NCBI GenBank assembly: GCA_011799875.1
Contig: CM022299.1
Location: 337,240,447 to 337,304,446 of the forward strand
Length of the DNA: 64,000 nucleotides
Direction of reading: 5' to 3'
From: Thinopyrum elongatum
Taxonomy: Eukaryota > Streptophyta > Magnoliopsida > Poales > Poaceae
The notes under the pieces are model-generated. The model was not told the origin of the DNA. It saw nothing but the letters and a program-made list of their open reading frames with translations, and did no database searches. A program made the position numbers and the translations under genes. Below, one piece after another: positions 11,360 through 23,253 of this stretch (position 1 is its first letter; each line of letters starts with the position of its first letter).

Positions 11360-11616
11360 CTCCCTCCATTTTTATTTAAGTCCGCGTATTAGCGTTGGTC
11401 AAAGTCAAGTTTTATAAACTCTGACAAAGTTTATAAACAAAAATATTAACATATACAATAACAAATCAATGCCATTAGATTCATTATTGAATGTACTTTC
11501 ACATGATATAGATTTGTTATGGTAAATGTTTATATTTTTCCTATAAACTTGGTCAAACTTTAGGAAGACTGACTTCAGTTAAACCTAATATGCAGAGTAA
11601 ATAAAAATGGAGGGAG
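11360..11616. mobile_element. Stowaway-type (Tc1/Mariner) MITE
   Basis: It starts CTCCCTCCATTTTTATTTAAG and ends with the near-inverse AAATAAAAATGGAGGGAG. It is flanked by TA at 11358-11359 and 11617-11618, the target duplication of the Tc1/Mariner superfamily. The 257-bp body is AT-rich with no ORF, so it is non-autonomous. Confidence 0.92.
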
Positions 11617-11879
11617 TACTAGTAGTACTCCTAGCTGCTCAGCCAAATCACCCAACACGCCAGACGGGGAGTATGGAGTAGTACAGTGTTACAAATTTTC
11701 AGGTCGGCGGCAAAATCTCCCGCTTCCATCGAGATCTCCCGCGACTCGTATTCGACCAATGCAAAGTCACCATCATACCCTTGGTCAAACAGGCCGACGG
11801 ATGTTGGTTGGTCGGGGGCTGTTTTGGTAACTTCACGTTCACCCCACCCATCCAACCCACCCCGACACCTAGAGTACTC

Positions 11880-12211
11880 CTCATTACTCCCCATTTTCTA
11901 TCCCCACCAGAAAATAGACTTCTCCACGACACTGCAGCACCTTCGTGCCCCTCCCCTTCTTCATCGGCGCACTCGTCCACCGCAGCGCATCTACCTCATC
12001 GACGATGTCGTACGCCGCACTGGAGCCGGTCCGCCGTCGCCGTCGTACATGGAGCCGCTTCCCCGGTGCCATCTTCCACGATTTCGGATGTGCTTCCCAG
12101 AAGCCGACGCCAAGCGCAGCAGCACCACCATCATTGACAATGAACTGACTCCCGTTGCCGACCATGATGCACAGACGCCACCACGACCTTCGTACTCCTC
12201 CTTGATTGGTA
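11880..12211 (+). other. putative first exon, GC-rich, hypothetical protein
   Basis: This is a C-rich leader followed by an open frame with an ATG at 12049 (MEPLPRCHLPRF). The frame stays open upstream to 11686 and downstream to 12303, and passes possible donors GTAATG (12212) and GTGTAT (12217). The composition change from AT-rich to GC-rich is typical of grass first exons. It may be the 5' end of the gene whose later exons lie at 15843-16149 and 56398-56784. I cannot prove that link, and no domain is recognised. Confidence 0.3.
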
Positions 12212-12329
12212 ATGTGTATATTGATTCTCTTAGCAGTACATGTGCAGTTCCGATTATGTTCATACCTACCCTTCAAATTTCCTGGCTGCTATTGTTCCGG
12301 TAAAACTAATTGGTTATAGCTTGCATTGT

Positions 12330-15300
12330 TGTGACACCCTGGTTTTGACCACTTTTTCTTTTCAAAATCTTCTTGGCTTCATTTGAATTTTGGATGGTTT
12401 TTGAACCTTTTCAAGTGATTTTGGACTTATGAATCCTTGAATCTCTTGACCCAAAACCCTCATCACCTTGCCAAAACCTTGCCACATCTCTCTTGGATCA
12501 AATTTCAATATTTAATCTTTTCCAAATAATTTATTTTCTCCTTTGGGAAACTATGACATCACTATGGGTTGCTATAGTTCTGATGTTCAGTAAGGTCCCA
12601 AATTTGTGCCACACCTTCTTATCATCATATAACCTTATAATCTTCAAAAATATTCCATTGTCCAATATAAAATTTTGGCCAGAATAATTATTTTCTCTCT
12701 GGTCAGAATTGTTCATTTGTGAAGCAACCTCTACTTTCCTAACTCAGAAACTCCCCAAATAAATTCCCTGAGATACTAGGGGACCTATCTTGGCCAATAC
12801 AACTTTTAGCAGCAAAATTCTGCCAAGTTTCTGCTCATTCTGAACCTCTGTGAAGGAAGTACCACCTAGAGGTTTCCCCTTGAGCTGAAATTTTTATGGC
12901 ATCTTCTCCACACCAAATGACTCCCACACACCAAAATCTAGCTTCATCAGATCAACCATGTGAGTGAACCAAGCTAATTAAGTTTCTGGACCAGTATGGC
13001 AGTTTACACATGAACCCCATTCAAAACATATCCAAACTCCTTCAAATTTGGCCAGTTTATAGTCCTTCCAACATGGAACCCACCAGACATCTCCAGTGGC
13101 TCCACCTCCAGCTCATCACCTCTCCAGATCCCTCTCGAGATCTCAGTCAGAAACTTCAGTTGATGCTACCCTTCGATCCAGCTTGTATCTAGCCAAACCA
13201 AGAGTGCAGGTGGACTAAATGACCAAAGGAGAATCCCCCAGACATGCTGCACTGTCCTGGGTTGGCCTCCACGCGCCGGGCACCATGGTGAGCGCGACAC
13301 TGGCATGCCAGTTCGCGTGCTCTGTATCTCGCCGGCGTCTGTCGAGGTCGTTCCCGAGGCCTCGCGCTGCCAGACGATGTCCTGGCTTGCCGACATCACC
13401 GATGCCGTCCACCTCACCCTCTCCCATAGCTTCCCCTCACCGGAAACCTCCCCGACGGCCGCCACGCACTCAGGCACTGTGGTGCCCGTGCGGCCACAGT
13501 GGCTCTGGAGCTCGTCGCCTTCCTCCGCAAGCCGCCACCGACCACCATAACTGCGCCTGCCCTCTCCCGTCTCGTCGCCGCTCTCGGCCAGCTAGCAAGG
13601 CATCCTGGCGCCGGCGACGTGTCCCACATCTCGCCACTTCGGGAGAAATCGCCCGAGCTCGCCTCTGGCCTATAAAAGGCCATGCCCAGCTCCTCCTCTC
13701 CTCACCACCTCACCACACCACCACACACTCGCCCAGAGCGCCCCAGCAAGAGCCGGGAGGTCGTCTCCCTCAGCTCCGGTGAAGGCTCCGCCGTCCGATC
13801 CCCTCCTGACGCCAGCCCACTTCAGCCACCTCCAGCTCTGCCCAGTCACGCCCTCGAGCTCAGTAAGGTCTCCTGGTCCACCCCGACCCCTCGCCCAGCC
13901 AAATCACTGCCGGAATCACCGCCGTCGGCGATACCCATAGCTAACACCGCCGGATAAGAAGGGGGCGCCGCTGTCAGGCCATCTCCGGAGGAGCCACTAG
14001 TACAGGGAGGTTCGCCGTCGCACGGCCGACCCATCCCCACAGTCGCCCGCCGCCGCCGTCGTCCCTATCGCCGATGAGCGTCGCCGGAACCCTGCCTCCC
14101 TCTGTTCTCTCTCTTCTCTCTGTTTTAAACCGAGCGGACCCCACCCGTTAGTGGCTCAGCCGTGCGCGCGCGAAGGGGTAAGTGGAGGCGCACTTCCACT
14201 TTACGTCTTCGACGTGGCCCTGTCAGGTTTTTTTTCTATTTTTTGTTTATTTCCAGAGTTGACCAGAAACTTTGGCTGCCAATAACTTTTTAATCTTAAG
14301 TCCAAATCACTTGATTCTTTTTGCATCTGGTTTGTCTTGAACTCCTTTATCATCTGGTAAAATTTGGTATTTTTCTCACACTCACAGAATTTCCGGTGAT
14401 TAAAACAGTGTTATGTGACATTTTCAAATGCCATTTCAAAATATTTTCAGAGGGAAACTTTGGTGCTTTTGAAGACAAGGAGTTCTTGGGCAACCCAACA
14501 GAGCAAGGCAAGCCATGACATCCATTTTATGAAGCATTTCAATAGCATTGCATATTCATATGAATTACTTTCATTTATTTGCTACATAATAATTCAAAGT
14601 AAATTAATTTAAATACCTAGTTGCTGCCATAATAAGTTATTGTGATGACCACTATGCTTGCTAAATGAACCTAGCCGGTTGATCTTGAGTCACTTGTCCG
14701 GGCTTATTCGTGCAACCACATTTGCCGGTATGGGACGACCTTGACTTGGTCTGGCTCTGTGCTCTTTCACCGGTACCTCCGTCTAGGGAGGGTTATGCGT
14801 GCGTGCTGCCCTGATCAGGTAGACGGCGATAACCCTGTGAGCCCAGTTGAGTATTGTGCCGGTGTCCCCGTTTGGGACAGTTTAGTTTGGCCACGACGGT
14901 GGCAGGTGTCACGAGGTGACACAGGGGCCACCCAGGGCTTGACTCCGGGGGAGGATGATTACCAGTGGTACGATGGGAGGGTCACAGGTCAGGCGGGTTT
15001 CGTTGGAGCAACCCTGGTCCACCCGAATGGGATCACGAGGTCAGGTGCTCCATGGTGTGGGTAAAGTGTACAACCTCTGCAGAGTGTAAAATCTATTCGA
15101 ATAGCCGCGTCCACGGTATTGGACAGCCCGTCCAGACCTCACTAGGTGGTCAACCGTAACAGTGGTAATAATGATGGAAGAACTCATCTTATGACCGGAA
15201 GTACTTGGTGACATATGAGTATTCCGAGGGTTGTGGGACAACCCGGAAGAGAGTAAGTTGATAACCGGAGACAGTAAGTGAATCACTTAAGAACTTAACA

Positions 15301-15729
15301 TGTACTTGCCATGCTATTGTTTGCTGCATTATTTGGTTGTCGTGAGCTTGCAAGTACATTCAAAGTAGTCACCTGGTGTATCATGCCAGATGCAGGAAAA
15401 GCCGAGGACGGAGATCCCGAGGGTTCAGGCTACGCTAACTAGGCTGTGTCCACGGCAGTGTCCCCGTGGTTGGAGTTCCGCTATGTTCCGCTACGCCATA
15501 GAAGTATCCAGTAGTACCGAGGCCCTGTTATGTTTCATAAATAATGTAGATACTGTCATAGCACCGGGTGCGCTTTTGGCCTCGCTACCCATGTAAAATA
15601 TGAGCTTGTACCCCGAGATTATCAATAAAGTTATGTTCTGTTCTGTTCCAAGTTGTTGAGTGTTTCCAGAAGACATGATCTCTGGGTTGGAAACACTGGT
15701 AAGCCGGTTCTTTGAGCCGGGGTGCCACA
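12330..15729 (+). mobile_element. solo LTR, 3.4 kb, of a long-LTR retrotransposon
   Basis: The unit begins TGTGACACCC and ends GGGTGCCACA, and is flanked by a perfect 5-bp duplication ATTGT (12325-12329 and 15730-15734). There is no internal repeat of its own ends and no pol motif, so it is best read as one LTR left after recombination between two. A TATA box (TATAAAAGG at 13671) lies 1.3 kb in, and an AATAAA occurs near 15624. Grass elements with LTRs of 3-5 kb, such as large non-autonomous LARD types, have this shape; I do not name the family. ORFs inside it are not genes. Confidence 0.82.
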
Positions 15730-15842
15730 ATTGTCCAATAGAATATCATCTTGTAATTGTGCGTCGCTCCAGTATTGTGCTGTGCTTGGGTAGGTTCTTC
15801 ATCTGTAACCAGTAGTGTCGCAAATGATGGAAAGTTTTTTAG

Positions 15843-15990
15843 AATAGCAAGGAGGTGATCCCCCTGTTCTATTCACTCAAAATGAAACCACAACATAGTT
15901 CTAGCAAAGTTGAAGAGCCACATAGTAGGATATTAAAAATCACTCGTGCTAACATGGCAAATGAGTGCTTTAATGTTGCCCACAAGATGC
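15843..15990 (+). other. exon-like segment of a hypothetical gene
   Basis: A pyrimidine-rich acceptor (GTTTTTTAG, ending 15842) is followed by an open frame reading NSKEVIPLFYSLKMKPQHSS and on to NVAHKM. It ends at a strong donor, C|GTGAGT, at 15990/15991. The predicted peptide is basic and unrecognised. Its donor phase does not match the phase of the next segment (16054-16149), so one of the two splice choices is wrong or the gene has decayed. Confidence 0.4.
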
Positions 15991-16053
15991 GTGAGTATTA
16001 CTACATTTTTCTTGCCATTTTGAGATTTTAAAACTATGAATGCGAACATGCAG

Positions 16054-16149
16054 AGGAGCAATGAAGACCAAATACGGGATGTTGGGGACATCTTCAAGGA
16101 ATGTCGCAAGTTAAAGAGGAGCTGCACCGAACCTGTAAATCGAGGTCTG
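16054..16149 (+). other. exon-like segment of the same hypothetical gene
   Basis: Acceptor ATGCAG precedes an open frame reading RSNEDQIRDVGDIFKECRKL and onward, which ends at the strong donor CTG|GTAAGT (16149/16150). The exon ends in phase 0. The next acceptor in phase 0 with a long open frame is at 56397, across the large insertion. Sequence from 16150 to 16313 is intron-like and AT-rich. Confidence 0.45.
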
Positions 16150-16359
16150 GTAAGTAACAACCTTTCAATTACTTTGACATTGAGAACCTGACTAGCAGTG
16201 GTGGATGTTTTGTGTGTCCTTGATGGTATCGTTAATGAAATCAGAGGGAGCCCCCTCTTTTGATCATTTTTTTACTTTGACATGGTATGTGTCTGGCAGC
16301 AGTAGTTAACACACACTACTGCAGGTTGGTCCAAACACGACAGTCCAATCAGAGACCCT

Positions 16360-16830
16360 TCGATGAAACTGTGTGTGATGCATTAATCACAAACGGTGAT
16401 ATAATAAAACAGTCAAAAAAGATACAAAACATTTGCGATGGCGGTGACATCAAACACAATTCAGATTAGAGTTGCGTGTGCGATCCGTGGAAAATGGTTA
16501 ATCCAGCAGAACTGTTTGCGATGAGGCAGAACAACAGAAACGGGCAGCCAGATGAGGGTGTGTGTGATATACGGCATATAGTTCACTAGGATGAACTGTG
16601 TGTGATTAGGCAACACAATAGAAACGGTCAGCCAGATCAAGGTGTGTGCGATCGAGGGCATGCAGTTCACTCGGATGAACTGTTTGCGACGAGCCAAGAC
16701 AACAGAAATAGTTCAACTGAACAAGATGTGTGTGATACGCGGCAAACAGGTCCGTAATCAGAAATGTGTGCGAAGACCAATAATAACACAGACGATTGCT
16801 GCTAATAAGCCATGTGATTTGTTCTGTCTA
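16360..16830. repeat. left subterminal tandem repeat array
   Basis: Degenerate units of about 84 bp repeat GTGTGTGATN, GAACTGTTTGCGA and AAACGGNCAGCCAGAT; CAGCCAGAT recurs at 16545 and 16629. Related GTGTGYGATG motifs occur at 55040-55560. Such arrays are where CACTA transposase binds in characterised elements. Sequence from 16831 to 16951 is AT-rich 3' flank of the exonuclease pseudogene. Confidence 0.6.
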
Positions 16831-16951
16831 TAGAAGAATAACATATATATATAACTGAAATAAACATCCAATTACATAAGTGACTATACAGATCATTCGC
16901 ACACACCTCAATAAACAATTGCATGCATTCTAAACTAGGAGAAACGATCAT

Positions 16952-17695
16952 CTAGTCATCTACTTCTTGTGACGTTCCCGCCACTGCTCTGTGGCTCGAT
17001 CCCACATCTAGGGCAGGAAGAAGACACTTCCTCATGTCAACGATCTGCTTGTACATCTCGTAGCTTGTGTACGCGTCCTTGGCCACATACTTGACGTGTT
17101 CTTCATCCAGTCTCTGATGCTAGACACTGTGTGAGGCGTTCTTGTCCTTCTTGCTCTCATCCTTCATCTTCATGTAGTAGGGGTCGATGATGGCTGAGGC
17201 GAGGTCAACCTAGGAGTTCCGTTTGTTGTTGTCACTGCCCTAGACCTTGTAGTGGTCCTGGATGTTGACAAGATTCTGGCATTTCAAGCCTGAAACCTTG
17301 AGTGCTTTTAGATCGTTGGTGGCGTCCACCGTCGCAAAACTGTAGTCGGAGCTATTGATAAAACTGGAGAAATGCTCACAAGGCCTTTTGGCCAGGTGGT
17401 AGTGCTAGACAAGGCCGTCATGTCGCACGCACAACTGGGCGACGACAACCTTCTGATCGTGCCTGGCACGACTGCTGGTGAACTCGAAGTCGAAGCCGAC
17501 CACTTGGTACTTGTCCTCAGCAAGCAACTGCTCCATAGTTTGGATGGAGGTCTCCACCGAGACCGGCCCGTTCGTGTACACCACCGAGAGGGCCTTCCCC
17601 CTCATGTGGATGTCCACTATGTGATGCATGGTGAATTGCCCCCCGTTGTTGTCGTCGGCCGCTTGGAGCGCCATTGGAGCCACGGGGAGCGCCAT
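16952..17695 (-). pseudogene. 3'-5' exonuclease (DEDDy, Werner-exonuclease-like) with four in-frame amber stops
   Basis: From ATG 17695 to TAG 16952 the frame runs 247 codons with no frameshift. It is interrupted by TAG at 17405, 17240, 17210 and 17120 (lowest plus-strand coordinates). Motif I is VVGFDFEFT (D and E metal ligands), a motif II-like NDLKALK follows, and motif III is YVAKDAY, the tyrosine-type DEDDy signature, near the C-terminus. Length and motif order match small plant WRN-type 3'-5' exonuclease proteins, which trim nucleic-acid 3' ends. As read, only the first 96 codons could be translated, so it should be inactive. It lies inside the CACTA-like element as cargo. Confidence 0.8.
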
Positions 17696-18133
17696 TGGAA
17701 CCGCTGGATGTCCTCTCTGTATGTGTCATCGTGGGTGTGCTTATTGTGTCGTGTGGCGTGAGAGATGAAGGTAAATAGCCATAGGAATAAATGGGGGCCC
17801 GGCGGCCTGGATTCTCGGCGTGTCCGCAAGGCAGTTTTTGCAGTGGCTAACTGCATCGTGGCGCCGCGCCCGACGCAACCGCATGCATAATGGCAGCACA
17901 AACATACGTGATCATGCGCCGGCCCCAAACACTGGCAGCGCACGTGGAGGGACGAGGGCAGAGTGCCCGGAGGGACGCGAGAGCAGAGCGCGCGCAGCGG
18001 AACGCAAGCAGAGCGCACCGCGGCCGCCTCAACCACGAGCAGCCACATGCATAGTGAAGTTAAACATGCATGGAATGGTCGTCTACAAGCTGGCCGGCAG
18101 TTGCGTCGCTGTGTAGAGAGCGGCCATGTGCTA
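17696..18133 (-). other. GC-rich upstream region of the exonuclease pseudogene
   Basis: This stretch of about 440 bp is rich in GCGC, GCGCG and GGCCGC, and lies upstream of the minus-strand start. ORFs on both strands here are composition artefacts. I see no convincing TATA box; CTATTTACC about 70 bp upstream of the start is the nearest candidate. Confidence 0.4.
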
Positions 18134-18340
18134 CTACCTCCGTCTTGGTCTATTAGTCCCCTTTATATTTTGTTCCATATTTTAACCTTAAATTTAACCA
18201 ACAAAATGTTAATGCATGTTATAAAAATTATATAATTGGAAACTATGTTCAAATATGAATCCAACGATATAATCTTTGGTGACATGCATTCGTATTTTAT
18301 TAGCTAAATCTCCAGTCAAAAAGGCCCAAAATCGTAGTAG
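18134..18340 (+). mobile_element. Stowaway-type MITE fragment, 5' end only
   Basis: It begins CTACCTCCGTCTTGG preceded by TA (18132-18133), and continues with the AT-rich body usual for these elements. No inverse right end is found before the Gypsy-1 insertion at 18398 or just after it at 31817, so it is truncated. The related full pair of ends is seen at 58031-58157. Confidence 0.6.
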
Positions 18341-18397
18341 GTAATTAAATCGCAAACATGTTTTTATTAACCGTATGTGTACGTGTCCTTTTGTCCT

Positions 18398-18899
18398 TGT
18401 TGAGGATATAACTCCAAGGCATGACCCGCCTAGGAGGGGCCGGGTCACACCGTTGGCGGCTTAAGGCAAGAAGGCCCAAGAAGACTGAAGGCCCAAGACC
18501 CGGAGGTGGCTTAAGGCCTGAAGGTGTGAACTGCCATGTAATGACTTGTTTTGTAAGGAAGGTTAAGTTAGAAACCGAGGAGGTCACGTTTGTGTGAGCC
18601 GGCTGGGACTCTGTAAGCCGCCGGGCATCGACCTGTATATAAAGGGGTGACCCGGTGGCGGGTGAACTTAAGAATCAACAAGTCGAGAGCTAGGTCAAGT
18701 ATATTTGCTCCCTGGTAATCGAAACCCAAGCAATACAACTAAGAGCAGGACGTAGGCTTTTACCTCCTTGAGAGGGGCCGAACCTGGGTAAATTCCTTGT
18801 GTCCTTTGTCCCGTCCAACCCCTCCAAGCTCACCTAAGTTGCGATGGCTCCACACCCAAGTCCTTTTGCTAGGACATCTGCCGTGACAAGTCCACAACA
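18398..18899 (+). repeat. 5' LTR of Gypsy-1
   Basis: It is 502 bp, starts TGTTGAGGATATAACTCC and ends CCACAACA. A TATA box (TGTATATAAAGGGG, about 18632-18645) lies in its second quarter. An ATG near the 3' end (18844) opens a frame that runs through the primer site into gag. Confidence 0.93.
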
Positions 18900-21750
18900 G
18901 TTGGCGCCCACCGTGGGGCCCTCGCATGGTGGTTTTGAGTTCTTGAAGGGCAACTTCTCAGGGATCAAGGGATACGTCGTGGGCCGGATGACGAAGAGTC
19001 GCCGTGGCAAGATCTACATCGACGATGCCGGATGGGGTCCGGAGGCCGATTCAATCGAATACGGGTACCGGGTCCCCTTTGGTGGTATCCACGTGTTCAT
19101 CGGCAAGATTGGTGAGTTTGAGCCTGAGCCGAAGGTCTGCGCCGATACCATTGAGACGGCCCGACACGCAGGACCCGCCAAGGTTCAACCCGCCAGGGTC
19201 CGACCCGCCAGCGGCCAACCCGCCAAGATTCAACCCACCCACAAGCATGTCTTCATCGGCTTTGTCCATGGAGCGGATGTCGAGGAAGGCTACGTGTCCG
19301 GTGGTGAGACGGCCATCTACTCAGGTGATGAGTCCTCAACCAGTGAAACTGAGTCGATCTATCAATTGCAAGATGGCGGGCTTGGGGGCTGTTTCGATGG
19401 CGACAGTATTCCGGACTCCTATGAGCCGCCAAACAGGGCAGCTATATTCATGGCCGGGATGCATCAGATGGTGCACTCATCAACTGCTACAGCGATGACC
19501 TCCGGTTCAATGGCTGGGGCGAGCGGCTCTGCGCGTCCGCCGGCTCAAGTCTTATCCGAGCTCTTGGATGCTTTGGCAACGTTACTAGCGGCAGAGGTGA
19601 CCCCGGCGACTCAGGCACAGCATAATGCGGAAGTTGCAAAGCTAAGGGATGAAGTAGATCGGGCTAAAGAGGAACTTAACACTGAGATCGTCAGGTTGGC
19701 TGCAGAACAGACCGCCCTAGAAGCTGAAACACAGAGGGTAAGGGCCGAGGCTTTTCGCTTAAGTCTGGATCATAATGCGTCAAACGCTGTGATGAGGAGG
19801 AGGCACCAGAGCCGCTTGCCACCGCAATTTGAGGGGAGGAATCTTTTTATCACACCCGGAGCAGGGCCAAGTAACCCGCCCGGTGAGACCCGGGCTGATG
19901 AAGCACCGGCAACCGGGGTGGCGGCTCAGCCTCGTATTGCAGAACCGCCCCGTGTGAACTTGATCCCTCCTCAGCAGGTGCAGACACCCCCGAGTCATTA
20001 CTCCAACCCACTAGATAGTATGATTGCCACAGCCTCACAGCTGGCGGCCCTCCCAATTGAAGGTGAGTCACCAGCTGCGATAGAGGCCCAGAACGCCGTG
20101 GAACTTCTTAAGACGGCGGTGACCCAGCAAGCGGTTTATTGCTACAGCCGTGAGCGAATCCATTCGACTCGATGACCGAGCCGAAGCTACAGCCGGCGCA
20201 TTGAGTCGCTGGCGGTTTCTAGCAGTGAACGGCGTCGCAACCCGCCCCAGGGGCGAGACCTGCCTCGTGGTGATGATGATGTTCAGGTTCTAACAGATCA
20301 AGCTAGAGCACGCCGAGAGGCGAAGCTGGCAACTCAGTTAGCGGCTCTTAGACAGCCTCAGTTAAACCCTTATGTGTCTGTGGAAGCGGGAATGACCTCT
20401 CAGTCCGTCGGAGTGCCCTGTCTGGTGCCGGCTCTACGCAATGAGCGTTTTCCCAAGGATTTCAAGGGCCCTCGAAAAGTACCCAATTACACTGCGGATC
20501 AGCCTTCGGATGCTTGGATTGAAATCTATGAGCTGGCTATGGAGATGTTGGACATTAACGATGTTGTGTGCGCCAAATATTTCATCACGATGTTGGATGG
20601 GCCTGCTCGCACCTGGCTAAAGGGATTGCCCCCTAATTCCGTCAGCTCATGGACTGAATTGAAGACGCGTTTCATTCAGAATTTTAAGGACACATGTAAG
20701 CAGCCTCTGTCGATTATCGACCTAGACACTTGCATCCAGTGTGAGGATGAGTCAACCGCCCATTGGGTTCGCCGGGTCTCAGCTATTATCCACTCATCGG
20801 ATAGTATCAACGCTGGTTCTGCTGTTTTAATTTTGGAGAAAAATTACCCGTTTATTCCTCTCAAATAGAAGCTAGGGCGGCTTAAACGTCATTGCAATGA
20901 CATGGGAGAGCTCATGGCGGCTCTTATCAAATATGCCAACTCTGATAATACTAAGGATACGGGGTCCGATGAAGAGAAGTCCAACAAGGGGAAGAAAAAC
21001 GGTAATGGGAAGGGGCAACAGTCCAATATGCCAGGTCATAATCAAGGTAATAATGGTAAGCGCAAACAGCTCGATGGCGGGTCAGATTTTGTGGCCAATA
21101 CCAATGCCCAAAATAACGGTCAGCGTCAAAGAGGGAAACCACCTCCCCGTACCGGAGGGTCAAGAATTAACCTTGAGGCCGAGTTGAACTGGCCCTGCCC
21201 AAAGCATAGTCATCCGGATAAACCGTCGACCCACCTGTTGAAAGATTGTCATATCATGAGGGAGTATAGGAATTCAAACTTTCACCAGGACCACAATAAC
21301 GGTAACGGCCCGCACGGAGGGTCAAGCTCCGGCTATCACGGGCCCGGCTTTGGAGGTGGCGGATCAAACTCTGGATTTCAGGGCCAGGGCGATCAAGGCG
21401 GTTTTAATCAGTAGCCCAGTCAAGGGAATCAGCAACAGCAGTCCGGGTATCAAAGCAATCCAAAGCAGCTAAATAGTGGTCAATATCATGTTTTCACCAC
21501 GAACCTGTGCAAACGAGATCATAAGGTTCACAAGCGAGCGGTCAGCATGGTTGAGCCGGCGGTCCCTCGATACTTACGATGGTCAGAGCAGCCAATTGTA
21601 TGGAGCCATGAGGATCACCCGCCCCGGGTTGACAATCCGGGTCAGCTGGCTTTGGTGGTGGCCCCTCAAATTGGAGGTTACAAGTTCACTAAGGAGCTTA
21701 TGGATGGAGGTTGCAGTATCAATATCCTTTATTATGATACTTTTCGCTGA
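18844..21750 (+). pseudogene. Gypsy-1 gag and protease, with in-frame stops
   Basis: One reading phase runs from the ATG at 18844 to 21750 and is broken by TGA 20173, TAG 20866, TAG 21412 and TGA 21748. The first 440 codons include a long helical stretch (coiled coil, about 19620-19770). The retrotransposon Gag core starts near 20440 (NERFPKDFKGP, then ARTWLKGLPP). The protease motif LMDGGCSINILYYDT is at about 21697-21741, where relatives have DGGSSINI. At least 20866 (AAA TAG) and 20173 (CGA TGA context) look like cytosine-deamination changes. Confidence 0.85.
18901..18919 (+). other. Gypsy-1 primer-binding site
   Basis: TTGGCGCCCACCGTGGGGC directly follows the 5' LTR after one base. The same TTTGGCGCCCACCGTGGGGC stretch follows the 5' LTR of Gypsy-2 at about 40646. 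TGGCGCC is the usual start of a tRNA-primed site; I do not assign the tRNA. Confidence 0.75.
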
Positions 21751-22464
21751 ATGAATTTGGCTGACAAGGATCTTAAGCCGTCCTCTACGGTCTTTCATGG
21801 AGTGGTACCTGGTAAATCGGCTTATCCAGTAGGAAGGATAGCCTTAGAGGTGGCTTTTGGCAATGAACATGATTACAGGGCTAAGACATTGACTTTTGAA
21901 GTGGTTAAGATCAAAAGCCCCTATCATGCTCTGTTTGGACGGACGGCTTACGCCAAGTTTATGGCACGGCTTTGTTATGTGTATTTACAGCTTAAGATGC
22001 CGGGTCACAAAGGAACCATCACGGTTCATGGTGACAGGAAGATAGCTTTGGAGTGTGAAGAAGGCGATGCTGCTTACGCCGAGTCTGCTTGTACAACAAA
22101 GGAACTCAAGTTTTATAAAGACAATGTTGACCCGGCTGACATGACTCCATTGAAGAGGCCGACCACAGAGCAGGATCCTTTACTAAAGTTTAAATCGGCA
22201 GATGACACCAAGCAGGTTGACATTGTCCCTGGCGACTCATCTCAACAGTTTGTGATTAGTGCCAATATGGATCCAAAATAGGAAAGCACGCTCATCGAGT
22301 TCATCCGTGAGAACCGGGACATCTTTGCATGGAAGCCCTCAGACATGCCGGGTGTACCGAGAGAACTCGTTGAGCACACTCTTAATATTGATCCTAAGTT
22401 TAAGCCGGTCAAATAGTTCCTTCGCCGTTTTAACAAGGAAAGGCGCAAGGCTATTGGAGAAGAG
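21751..22464 (+). pseudogene. Gypsy-1 protease C-terminal part and linker to RT
   Basis: The phase continues from gag-protease and reads SSTVFHGVVPG, SPYHALFGRTAYAKF and then a linker. It is broken by TAG at 22279 and 22414. The second part (RENRDIFAWKPSDMPGVPR) is the conserved lead-in to Gypsy RT. The stop at 22279 sits in AAATAGGAAAGC, a 12-mer shared exactly with Gypsy-2 at 43668. Confidence 0.85.
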
Positions 22465-23253
22465 GTGGCCCGGCTCTTAGCAGCCGGGTTCATTGTTGAA
22501 GTTTTTCATCCTGAGTGGTTGGCTAACCCGGTGCTCGTGCTTAAGAAAAACGACACTTGGCGCATGTGTGTGGATTACACAGACGTTAACAAAGCTTGCC
22601 CGGTTGATCCTTTTGCTCTTCCCCGTATTGATCAGATCATTGATGCTACGGCGGGTTGTGAGCGTTTGAGCTTTTTGGATGCTTACTCTGGTTATCATCA
22701 GATCAAGATGGCAGTTAAAGACCAGGAGAAGACGGCTTTAATCACACCTTTTGGAGCTTTCTGCTATGTGTCTATGCCCTTTGGGCTCAAGAGTGCCCAG
22801 GCGACTTATCAACGTTGTGTTCAGAATTGTCTTCATAACCAGATAGGATGTAATGTTCATACTTATGTGGATGATATTGTGCTGAAATCCAAAAAGAAGG
22901 AGTCCCTGCTAGATGATTTGAAGGAAACCTTTGATAACCTCCGGGTCTACAAGATGATGCTTAACCCGGCCAAATGCGTTTTTGGTGTGCCTGCAGGCAA
23001 GCTCTTGGGTTTCTTGGTTTCAGAGAGAGGCATTGAAGCTAACCCGGAGAAAATCAAGGCCATCACTTCGTTGGCTAAGACAGCATGCATTAATGACGTT
23101 CAGCATCTGGCGGGTCGTATTGCAGCCTTAAGTTGGTTTATAAGCCGCCTGGGAGAGAAGGCTATTCCTTTGTACCAGATGATGAAGAAGACAGATCACT
23201 TTGTTTGGAGTGATGTTGCTAACAAGGCGTTTGAAGCACTAAAAAATAGTTAG
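22465..23253 (+). pseudogene. Gypsy-1 reverse transcriptase
   Basis: The open frame holds the RT core. PEWLANPVLVLKK leads, motif A is FLDAYSGYHQ with catalytic Asp at residue 72, MPFGLK follows, and motif C is YVDD at 134-137. All three catalytic carboxylates are present. The frame ends at TAG 23251 because of a net 2-nt shift in an A-rich run at about 23241-23248; RNase H continues in the next phase. Alone it lacks RNase H and integrase. Confidence 0.9.

Noticed and set aside
13219..13782. 187-codon ORF in the solo LTR
   Set aside because: It is GC-rich LTR sequence spanning a TATA box, with several overlapping frames on both strands and no recognisable protein.
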